From the NCBI GenBank assembly GCA_040904405.1, contig JBBDTK010000094.1:1-5185 (forward strand): DNA of 5,185 bases, in the 5' to 3' direction. Below, piece after piece: positions 1 to 4,951 of the stretch; within the stretch, counting starts at the first letter, position 1, and the number at the start of each line of letters is the position of its first letter. A program made the position numbers and the translations under genes. The notes beneath the pieces were generated by a model. That model was not told the DNA's origin and made no database searches. It worked only from the letters and a program-made list of their open reading frames with translations. Source of the stretch: VRUE01 sp040904405 (GTDB lineage: Bacteria > Actinomycetota > Thermoleophilia > Solirubrobacterales > 70-9).

Positions 1-190
1 CGATCGTGTTCTCGGAGATCGGCGTGTCGCGCACCCGCCGCTCGCCGAACTCCTCCAGCAGCCCTTCGGTCACCTTGAACGCCCCCTGGAAGACGCCGAC
101 GTCCTCGCCGATCACGAAGACCGCCTCGTCGCGCCGCATCTCCTCGAACATCGCGTCGCGCAGCGCCTCCCGCATCCGCAGCGCCGTCAT
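1..190 (-). CDS. pdhB: Pyruvate dehydrogenase E1 component, beta subunit (N-terminal 63 residues; runs off the window)
   Basis: Beta subunit of the thiamine-diphosphate-dependent E1 enzyme, which decarboxylates pyruvate and passes the acetyl group to lipoyl-E2; it acts in the cytoplasm as an alpha2beta2 heterotetramer with the upstream gene product. Seen: the ATG at 190-188 opens MTALRMREALRDAMFEEMRR, then VFVIGEDVGVFQGAFKVTEGL (about 24-44), then RVRDTPISENTI (52-63). The GEDVG and DTPISE blocks are family hallmarks; Glu60 in ISE corresponds to the Glu that activates the ThDP aminopyrimidine ring in this family. The start overlaps the pdhA stop as ATGA (4 bp), which indicates translational coupling. 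A GGAGG ribosome site lies 10 nt upstream (201-205). Only the first fifth or so of an expected ~325 residues is present. An acetoin or branched-chain 2-oxoacid dehydrogenase beta subunit is possible, but the neighbouring alpha subunit argues for the PDH/acetoin type. Confidence 0.93.
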   Translation of the reverse strand, partial: MTALRMREALRDAMFEEMRRDEAVFVIGEDVGVFQGAFKVTEGLLEEFGERRVRDTPISENTI

Positions 191-1416
191 CGGCCGCTTT
201 CCTCCCGCTCGCTGCCGACCTCGTCGCCCGCCGCCTCACCGTCCTCCCGCTCCGCCGCGACCTCGGGCTCCGAGCCCTCTTGGGCGTCGCCCTCCTTGGC
301 CGGGTTGGGACGCGGCCCGTCCGGCTGGCCGCCGTAGGCCGCGCCGGCCTCGGCCAGCTCGCGCGCCGCCGCCGGCATCGACTCCTCGCGCTCGCCCCGG
401 TGCGGCTCGGGGCTGCGCTCGTCGACCGCGTACCAGGCGTCCTCGCTCTCCAGCACGTAGAGCCGTTCGTAGAGCGTGTCGAGCTCCGGTTCCGGCGAGG
501 CGTCGGCGAACTCGACCGCCGCGGTCACGACCTCCTCGGCCTTCTCGCGCACCTCCTGCAGCTCGCGCTCGCCGAGCACGCCGGCGTCGATGCAGCGCCG
601 CGCGAAGGCCTCGATCGGGTCTTTGCGCTGCCACTCCTCGACCTCTTCGCGCTCGCGGTAGACCTCCGGGTCGGCGGCGGAGTGGCCGCGGTAGCGGTAG
701 GTGAAGGCCTCGAGGATGCTCGGGCGGCGCTCCTCGCGGGCCAGCCGGATCCCCTCGGCGACCCCCTCGCGCACCGCCAGCACGTCCATCCCGTCGACCC
801 GCTCGCCGCCGATCCCGAAGCCCTCGGCCTTCTTCGAGAGGTCGGTCTGGGCCGAGTGGCGCTCGACCGAGGTGCCCATCCCGTAGAGGTTGTTCTCGAC
901 CAGGAAGAAGACCGGCAGTTTCCAGAGCGCCGCCAGGTTCATCGTCTCGCCGAAGTTGCCGGTGTTGGAGGCGCCGTCGCCGAACATGCAGACGGTCACC
1001 GCGTCCTCGCCCTTGTACTCGGAGGAGAGGGCGAGGCCGGCGGCCAGCGGCAGGTTGCCGCCGACGATCCCGTAGCCGCCCATGAAGCGCTTCTCGAGGT
1101 CGAAGATGTGCATCGAGCCGCCCCGCCCGCCGCCGGTCCCGTCGACCCGGCCGAAGAGCTCCGCCATCACCCGCTTCGGCTCGGTGCCGCGGGCGATCGC
1201 GTGGCCGTGGGTGCGGTAGGTGCCGATCAGGTAGTCCTCGTCGCGCATCACCGAGGTGGTGCCGACGATCGTCGCCTCCTCGCCGATCCCGAGGTGGAGG
1301 AAGCCGCCCGCCTTGGCCCGCTGGTACTGCCGTCCTGCCTCCTCCTCGAAGCGGCGGATCAGCGCCATCCGCGCGAGCAGCGCATAACAGGTGGAGGCGT
1401 CCGGCAAGTCGGCCAC
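187..1416 (-). CDS. pdhA: Pyruvate dehydrogenase E1 component, alpha subunit, with long acidic C-terminal tail
   Basis: Alpha subunit of the ThDP-dependent E1 heterotetramer of the pyruvate dehydrogenase complex. Seen in the 409-residue protein: the substrate/cofactor region FLHLGIGEEA (39-48), TYRTHGHAIARG (66-77), GRGGSMHIFD (97-106), the ThDP/Mg motif beginning GDGASNTGNFGE (146-157) and ending in the NN of FLVENN (171-176), and the loop YRYRGHSAADPEVYR (240-254). This loop matches the PDH/acetoin dehydrogenase type better than the branched-chain type. The catalytic domain ends near residue 335. It is followed by about 70 residues rich in Glu, Ala, Gly and Pro with no visible fold, making the protein longer than the usual 320-370. 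The start is GTG at 1416-1414, preceded by a weak AAGGTCAGG. The stop overlaps the pdhB start by 4 bp. E2 is not in the window and may lie beyond pdhB; E3 (lpd) lies upstream. Confidence 0.94.
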   Translation of the reverse strand: MADLPDASTCYALLARMALIRRFEEEAGRQYQRAKAGGFLHLGIGEEATIVGTTSVMRDEDYLIGTYRTHGHAIARGTEPKRVMAELFGRVDGTGGGRGGSMHIFDLEKRFMGGYGIVGGNLPLAAGLALSSEYKGEDAVTVCMFGDGASNTGNFGETMNLAALWKLPVFFLVENNLYGMGTSVERHSAQTDLSKKAEGFGIGGERVDGMDVLAVREGVAEGIRLAREERRPSILEAFTYRYRGHSAADPEVYREREEVEEWQRKDPIEAFARRCIDAGVLGERELQEVREKAEEVVTAAVEFADASPEPELDTLYERLYVLESEDAWYAVDERSPEPHRGEREESMPAAARELAEAGAAYGGQPDGPRPNPAKEGDAQEGSEPEVAAEREDGEAAGDEVGSEREESGR

Positions 1417-1425
1417 GCCCTGACC

Positions 1426-1469
1426 TTAGCTAGCCGCTTGGATTGCCTCGTCGAGCCGGTCGTCGCCCC
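1426..1469 (-). repeat. Degenerate second copy of the isomerase gene's 3' end
   Basis: The stretch 1426-1469 resembles 1522-1565, the end of the preceding isomerase gene, at a spacing of exactly 96 bp. The 19-bp block TCGAGCCGGTCGTCGCCCC is identical at 1451-1469 and 1547-1565; the rest has drifted. In the isomerase reading frame, continuing past its TGA (1524-1522), the copy reads GGDDRLDEAIQAAS and then TAA (1428-1426), compared with WGDDRLEDAVAAAA and TGA in the gene itself. No ribosome site precedes it, so it is probably not translated separately. It is best read as the remnant of the original gene end, or as a duplication left by insertion of the palindrome between the two copies. Confidence 0.6.
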
Positions 1470-1472
1470 CCA

Positions 1473-1519
1473 TTCCGCTGTTCCTTTTGTGTCCCAGAGA
1501 CACAAAAGGAACAGCGGAA
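1473..1519. repeat. Perfect 21-bp-stem palindrome (possible REP/MITE-like element)
   Basis: The left arm at 1473-1493 is the exact reverse complement of the right arm at 1499-1519, with the 5-nt spacer CCAGA at 1494-1498. The arms begin TTCCGCTGTTCC and are more AT-rich than their surroundings (they include CCTTTTGTGTC), unlike the neighbouring coding DNA. It sits between the isomerase stop and pdhA on the minus strand. Neither strand has a T-run after the stem, so it is not a canonical intrinsic terminator, though such a strong hairpin could pause polymerase or shield the upstream RNA from 3' exonucleases. A further 9-bp inverted pair, CCTGACCTT at 1419-1427 and AAGGTCAGG at 1518-1526, brackets the region. 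A mobile palindromic origin is inferred. Confidence 0.85.
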
Positions 1520-1521
1520 GG

Positions 1522-2106
1522 TCAGGCCGCTGCCGCGACCGCGTCCTCGAGCCGGTCGTCGCCCCAGAAGACCTCGTCGTCGACGACCACGGCCGGCACG
1601 CCGGTGACCCCGCGCTCGCCGGCGGCTTCCGTGGCCTCGACCAGCGCACGCTTGACAGCCCCGGTCCCGATCGCCTTGTTCACCGCGTTCGGGTGCAGCT
1701 CGCAGGCGGCGGCGGCGATCAGGACGTTGTCGAGCTCGCTCAGGTCGCGGCCGGCGGCGAAGGCCTGGCGGAAGCCGGCGAGGGCGAAGGAGACGGTGCG
1801 GCCGGTCTGCTTGGCGAAGGTCGCGGCGCGCATCGCGGTCAGCGTGTTGCCGGGCCAGGGGTCGGGCCAGGCCAGTGGCGCCAGCCCGCAGGCAACGGCG
1901 CGCCGCTCGACCTCGGCGATCCCCTCCTCACGCCCGGGGCCGTTGGCCCACGAGTCGCGCCCGAAGCGCTTGAACAACCCGCCGAGCAGGGTCGGCTGCC
2001 ACTCCGGCTGCTCCAGCCCGGCGCCGGCGAACGCCCCGCTGATCCGCTCCGCGGTCAGGTACGCGTAGGGCGAGCCCAGGTCGAAGTAAAAGGTGGCGCG
2101 ACTCAT
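1522..2106 (-). CDS. DsbA-family / 2-hydroxychromene-2-carboxylate isomerase-like protein
   Basis: A 194-residue thioredoxin-fold protein of the kappa-GST / HCCA isomerase branch of the DsbA superfamily. Seen: the N-terminal strand and active-site loop FYFDLGSPYAYL (6-17), with Ser12 where disulfide oxidases carry Cys (the usual nucleophile-activating Ser of this branch); the PGNT segment (85-88); the cis-Pro loop GVTGVP (166-171); and the family C-terminal signature VFWGDDRLE (179-187). There is no signal peptide and no CxxC, so it is cytoplasmic and not a DsbA oxidase. Known members act on glutathione-type thiol adducts or aromatic catabolic intermediates, but the substrate here cannot be told. 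It starts at ATG 2106-2104, with no convincing Shine-Dalgarno, because the sequence up to the ATG belongs to a palindromic repeat. It lies between lpd and pdhA; a role in PDH function is not supported by sequence. Its stop is followed by a strong palindrome and a relic of its own 3' end. Confidence 0.85.
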   Translation of the reverse strand: MSRATFYFDLGSPYAYLTAERISGAFAGAGLEQPEWQPTLLGGLFKRFGRDSWANGPGREEGIAEVERRAVACGLAPLAWPDPWPGNTLTAMRAATFAKQTGRTVSFALAGFRQAFAAGRDLSELDNVLIAAAACELHPNAVNKAIGTGAVKRALVEATEAAGERGVTGVPAVVVDDEVFWGDDRLEDAVAAAA

Positions 2107-2230
2107 CTAGGCGAGCGAAAACCAAGCAGGTCGGTGGACGCAGGGAGGGCGACGATGGGAGCGCACTTTAGTGCGTGACCTGAGGAGACCGACCGAGGAC
2201 GCCGAGATGCGCAGGTTTGCAGCCGCCTAG
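2107..2230 (+). repeat. Palindromic repeat element, copy 1 (related to the element inside thiE)
   Basis: This fills the space between the isomerase ATG and the lpd stop, including the last base of the lpd stop codon region. Its ends form an imperfect inverted repeat: 2107-2123 (CTAGGCG...AAACC) against 2214-2230, 13 of 17 positions matching. Inside lie a second inverted pair (GGTCGGT 2129-2135, ACCGACC 2188-2194) and a central hairpin CGCAC-TTTA-GTGCG (2162-2175). The plus strand shares blocks with the minus strand of 4393-4507: CCAAGCAG plus (G/A)TC at 2122-2132, GGACGCAGGGAG at 2136-2147, and GACCGA followed directly by GGACGCCGAGATGCGC at 2191-2212. No protein is apparent. It supplies the whole leader of the isomerase gene. 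A terminator function is unlikely for lack of a T-tract. Confidence 0.72.
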
Positions 2231-3594
2231 GCGTGTATCGCCCAGCCATCTACCGCCCGTGCCGCGTCGAGGACCGCCTCGGAGATCGTCGGGTGGGGGT
2301 GGACGATCTCGGCCAGCTCCTGGTAGCCGCCCTCCAGCGCCATCGTCGCGACCAGCTCGGCGATCATGTCGCAGGCACGGTTGCCGACAATGTGGGCGCC
2401 GAGGATCTCGCCGTAGGAGGCGTCGACGACCAGCTTGACCAGGCCGTCCTTGTCGTCGTAGACGGTGGCGCCGCCGACCCCGCCCAGCTTCTGCTTGCCG
2501 ATCTTGACCTCCCGCCCGGCCTGCCTGGCCGCGGCCTCGGTGAGCCCGACGCTGGCCACCTGCGGGTGGCAGAAGGTGGCGCCGGCGACCAGGCTCTGGT
2601 CGACCGGGTGGGCGTTCTCCCCGGCCGCGTGCTCGACCGCGACCACGCCCTCCTCGGAGGCCTTGTGGGCCAGCGCCTTGGCGTTGACCAGGTCGCCGAT
2701 CGCGTAGACCTTGGGGTTGGAGGTGCGACCGAACTCGTCGACCTTGACCTTGCCGTTCTCCTCCAGCTCGATCCCGGCCTGCTCCAGCCCGAGCCCCTCG
2801 ACGTCGGCGCCGCGGCCGCCGGCGACGCAGAGGTAGTCGACCTCGGCGCTCGTCTCGCCGTAGGAGAGTTTGACCGAGTCTTCGCCGGGCTCGACCTTCT
2901 CGACCGGGGCGCCGGTGGAGATCTCGATCCCCTGCTTCTTGAAGGCGCGTTCGACCACCTTGGCCATGTCCCTGTCCTCGGCGGGGAGGATCTGGTCGAG
3001 CATCTCGATCAGCACCACCTCGGTCCCGAAGCGGGCGTAGGCGGAGGCGATCTCGGCTCCCGAGGCGCCGCCGCCGACCACGGCGATCTTCTTCGGCTGC
3101 TCGGGCAGCGACCAGGCGCCCCAGGTGTCGACGACGCGGCCGCCGAACTCGACCCCGGGGATCGGCAGCGCCACCGAGCCGGTGGCGAGGATCACCGTGC
3201 CCCCCTCGTAGACGTCCTCGTCGACCTTGACCCGACCCTCGCCCTCGAGCGAGCCGTCGCCCTCGATCAAGGTCACCTTGTTCTTCTCCCAGAGCATCCG
3301 CACTCCCTTGGAGAGCGACTCCGAGACGGACGCGCGGCGCTTGCCCAGGGCATCCCAGTCGAGCGAGACGTCCTTGGCGACGACGCCGAGCTCGGCGCTC
3401 TCGCGCGCCTGGTCGTAGATCTCCGCCGTGCGCAGCACCGTCTTGGCGGGGATGCAGGCGTAGTTGAGGCAGCGGCCACCCGGTTTGTCGCGCTCGACCA
3501 CGGCGGTTTTCTTGCCCAGCTGGGCGGCGCGGATCGCGGCCACGTAGCCGCCCGGGCCGCCGCCGATGACGATCACGTCGAAGGAATCCGCCAC
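2227..3594 (-). CDS. lpd: Dihydrolipoamide dehydrogenase (E3)
   Basis: FAD-dependent E3 of 2-oxoacid dehydrogenase complexes; it reoxidises dihydrolipoamide on E2 and passes electrons to NAD+. The 455 residues show the full family order: FAD-binding IGGGPGGY (10-17); the redox disulfide in GGRCLNYACIPAK (39-51), Cys42 and Cys47 with the standard four-residue spacing; ATGS (137-140); the NAD-binding VVGGGASGAE (172-181); the second FAD motif YAIGDLVNAKALAHKASEEG (297-316); and the C-terminal dimerisation domain with the active-site His434-Glu439 pair in HPHPTISE (432-439). The disulfide motif has Tyr-Ala where many E3s have Val-Gly, a tolerated variation. Length is slightly below the usual 460-475. 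The start is GTG 3594-3592, with GGAG just upstream, 21 bp after the membrane gene. Placement near pdhA and pdhB indicates service to pyruvate dehydrogenase, although E3 is commonly shared with other complexes. Mercuric or glutathione reductase is excluded by the C-terminal motif and overall match. Confidence 0.95.
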   Translation of the reverse strand: MADSFDVIVIGGGPGGYVAAIRAAQLGKKTAVVERDKPGGRCLNYACIPAKTVLRTAEIYDQARESAELGVVAKDVSLDWDALGKRRASVSESLSKGVRMLWEKNKVTLIEGDGSLEGEGRVKVDEDVYEGGTVILATGSVALPIPGVEFGGRVVDTWGAWSLPEQPKKIAVVGGGASGAEIASAYARFGTEVVLIEMLDQILPAEDRDMAKVVERAFKKQGIEISTGAPVEKVEPGEDSVKLSYGETSAEVDYLCVAGGRGADVEGLGLEQAGIELEENGKVKVDEFGRTSNPKVYAIGDLVNAKALAHKASEEGVVAVEHAAGENAHPVDQSLVAGATFCHPQVASVGLTEAAARQAGREVKIGKQKLGGVGGATVYDDKDGLVKLVVDASYGEILGAHIVGNRACDMIAELVATMALEGGYQELAEIVHPHPTISEAVLDAARAVDGWAIHA

Positions 3595-3615
3595 GGCTCC
3601 GAGCCTATAGAAAGG

Positions 3616-4119
3616 CTAGGGCCGCCGCGGCATCTGGATCCGCGCCATCGCCTTGACCATGAAGTAGAAGAAGGCGCCGGCGCCGGCGAGCAGGCCCCCG
3701 GTCGCGAGCACCTGGGCGAGGCTGGACGCCTGCACGGTGAGCCCGAAGAAGGCGCTGAAGATCAGCAGGACGAGCAGCAGCTGGAAGCCGAGCACGGCCC
3801 AGTAGCGGGCGCGCCACATCCCCCAGGCCATGATCGCCATCAGCAGGGTCGGGGCGAGCACCTGCGCCAGCGGCGCTTTGTCGCCTTCGACCTCGAACCC
3901 GATCAGGTAGCTGGCGACGATCGAGAGCGCGATCAGGGCGGCGACGACGGCGCCGATCGTCACCACCAGCGGCCGCTCGCCCTCGGCCAGCGGGGTGAGG
4001 CCTTCGCGCACCGCCTGGTTGCGCTCCTCCGCCCGGGCGTAGCCGCGCTCCATCCGCTCGCGCGGGGTCGGAGCGGCGCCGCGCTGCTTGCGCTTGCGCG
4101 GCGGCCCGGGCTCAGCCAC
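3616..4119 (-). CDS. Four-helix integral membrane protein of unknown function
   Basis: I do not recognise the family. The chosen start, GTG 4119-4117, overlaps the end of thiE by 8 bp (GTGGCTGA), giving 167 residues; an internal ATG at residue 23 is an alternative. The first ~45 residues are cytoplasmic in character: MAEPGPPRKRKQRGAAPTPR is strongly basic, followed by a charged helical stretch (ERMERGYARAEERNQAVREG). Four hydrophobic segments follow, roughly at 51-75, 85-102, 105-127 and 137-156, and a short basic tail ending QMPRRP. By the positive-inside rule both ends should face the cytoplasm. No catalytic or metal motif stands out. Overlap with thiE and the 21-bp gap to lpd suggest cotranscription, but this alone does not make it a thiamine transporter: it is much smaller than known ones and lacks their signatures. 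The open frame extends further upstream only as an out-of-frame shadow of thiE. Confidence 0.8.
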   Translation of the reverse strand: MAEPGPPRKRKQRGAAPTPRERMERGYARAEERNQAVREGLTPLAEGERPLVVTIGAVVAALIALSIVASYLIGFEVEGDKAPLAQVLAPTLLMAIMAWGMWRARYWAVLGFQLLLVLLIFSAFFGLTVQASSLAQVLATGGLLAGAGAFFYFMVKAMARIQMPRRP

Positions 4120-4889
4120 CGGGCGCCGCCTCCCCGACCGCGGCGAGGGCGCCGCGCAGAGCCCCGGCGGCGGCGGCCGGATCGTCCGCATCGCGGATCG
4201 CCCGCACGGCGCCGAGCCGGCGCGCCCCGGCGGCGACCACCTCGGCCGCGTTGGACGGGTCGATGCCGCCGATCGCGAAGAAGGGGTGGGGGGACACGGC
4301 GGCCGCGTGCTCGACCAGGCCGAGCCCGACCCCCGGCCGCCCCGCTTTCGTCGGCGTCTCCCAGACCGGTCCGACGCTGACGTAGTCAACGCCCGGTGAC
4401 GCCCCTGGCCGGCGCATATCGGCGTCCNNNNNNNNNNTCGGTCGCTCGCGTGCGGAGCACGCCACGCTCCCTGCGTCCTTGATCTGCTTGGCCAGGCGCG
4501 TCACCGGAGGCGGCTAGTTGCTCCACCGAGTGGGTGGAGAGGCCGACGATCATCTCCGGCCCGAGGATCTCGCGCGCCTCCTCGACCGGCATGTCGTCCT
4601 GGCCGAGGTGGACGCCGTCCGCGTTGCAGGTCCTCGCCAGCCAGGGGTCGTCGTTGACGATGAAGAGGGCGCTGTGGGTGTCGCAGAGGCGCCGGAAGGT
4701 GCGGGCCGAGCGCTCGATCTCGTCGCGCGGCAGCTCCTTCTCGCGCAGCTGGACGATGTCGGCGCCGCCGCTGAGCGCGGCGTGCAGCACGGCCTCGGGC
4801 TCTTCGCCGCGCGGCAGCGCGTCGCAGACGAAGTAGAGCCGCGCCGTGCGCAGCCGCTCGCGTCGCTGCGGACCTCTCGCCTCGGGCAT
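4112..4889 (-). CDS. thiE: Thiamine phosphate synthase, interrupted by a palindromic insert and an assembly gap
   Basis: ThiE joins hydroxymethylpyrimidine diphosphate and carboxylated thiazole phosphate to give thiamine phosphate (cytoplasmic TIM barrel). From ATG 4889 the first part shows RLYFVCD (17-23), QLREK (47-51), IVNDD (77-81), GVHLGQDD (92-99) and GLSTHS (116-121). The second part, in another frame of the sequence as given, shows YVSVGPVWETPTKAG, FFAIGGI and RAIRDADDP, ending at TGA 4114-4112. Together these are all the expected ThiE motifs; without the insert the protein would be about 220 residues, the normal size. Between Ser128 and the PGVDYVSV strand lies a palindromic insert holding ten Ns. 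As written the halves are out of frame, but a true gap of zero (or any multiple of three) restores one frame, giving about 255 residues. I infer a working gene with an in-frame insert; a frameshifted pseudogene remains possible. It diverges from the riboswitch-thiO unit. Confidence 0.88.
4393..4507 (-). repeat. Palindromic repeat element, copy 2, inserted in thiE
   Basis: The ends are inverted repeats of 18 bp with one mismatch: 4393-4410 (CCGGTGACGCCCCTGGCC) against 4490-4507. Read on the minus strand, the interior matches the other copy: CCAAGCAG(A)TC then GGACGCAGGGAG (4467-4478), a central hairpin (GCGTGC 4448-4453 with GCACGC 4457-4462), GACCGA (4438-4443) and GGACGCCGATATGCGC (4412-4427), with the ten Ns between the last two blocks. 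Without the Ns it is 105 bp, exactly 35 codons. In the thiE frame it would encode an Arg-rich hydrophilic peptide (starting GDAPGQADQGRRERG, ending DADMRRPGASP) with no stop. It falls where ThiE homologues run straight from the helix after GLSTHS into the YVSVGP strand, so it is an insertion. Confidence 0.8.
4428..4437. other. Assembly gap (ten Ns)
   Basis: Exactly ten Ns, typical of a scaffolder's or assembler's default join rather than a measured length. The gap falls between two blocks (GACCGA and GGACGCCGATATGCGC) that are directly adjacent, with no bases between, in the related element at 2191-2212. A break inside a dispersed palindrome is what short-read assembly would produce if the element is multicopy. 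The true length is probably zero, which would also restore the thiE frame. Confidence 0.97.
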
Positions 4890-4896
4890 AGCCAAG

Positions 4897-4905
4897 CTCA
4901 CCCCC
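4897..4905 (-). promoter_or_regulatory. Ribosome binding site deciding the thiE start
   Basis: On the minus strand GGGGGTGAG closely matches the anti-Shine-Dalgarno complement (GGAGGTGA) and lies 7 nt before the ATG at 4889-4887. This favours ATG 4889 over the in-frame GTG at 4901, which sits inside the site itself. Just upstream, AATAAT (4913-4908, minus strand) is a possible -10 box, but no clear -35 accompanies it. Confidence 0.65.
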
Positions 4906-4911
4906 TGATTA

Positions 4912-4942
4912 TTGCCTGACCGGGCCGGTGGGTGGGTAGCAT
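4912..4942 (+). promoter_or_regulatory. Candidate promoter for the riboswitch-thiO transcript
   Basis: TTGCCT (4912-4917) and TAGCAT (4937-4942) resemble -35 and -10 hexamers of a housekeeping sigma factor, spaced 19 bp apart, slightly long. Transcription would then begin near 4949, just before the first riboswitch helix, which is the position expected. The match is modest in GC-rich DNA, so this is a weak call supported mainly by position. Confidence 0.35.
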
Positions 4943-4951
4943 CGGTTCTGT

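Noticed and set aside
1473..1519. Intrinsic transcription terminator
   Set aside because: The stem is strong but no T-run follows on either strand, the arms are not GC-clamped near the loop, and it lies inside a collinear gene string.
280..2178. 632-codon open frame on the plus strand, antisense to pdhA and the isomerase
   Set aside because: Typical antisense shadow of high-GC genes; low-complexity Arg/Ala/Gly/Leu/Val-rich translation without any domain, while the opposite strand encodes clear enzymes.
3602..3617. Small inverted repeat AGCCT-6 nt-AGGCT between the membrane gene and lpd
   Set aside because: Only 5 bp, overlapping a stop codon; within chance expectation.
2233..4380. 715-codon open frame on the plus strand, antisense to lpd, the membrane gene and thiE
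   Set aside because: Same codon-bias shadow; its translation has no recognisable motifs and it crosses several real genes on the other strand.
3616..4389. Longer 257-codon version of the membrane protein
   Set aside because: The extra N-terminal part overlaps the thiE C-terminus out of frame and is Arg/Pro/Ser-rich; the GTG at 4119 overlapping the thiE stop is the sensible start.
4112..4889. thiE as a frameshifted pseudogene
   Set aside because: The frame change is located at the ten Ns, whose length is not measured. Repeat homology predicts a zero-length gap that restores the frame, and all ThiE motifs on both sides are intact.
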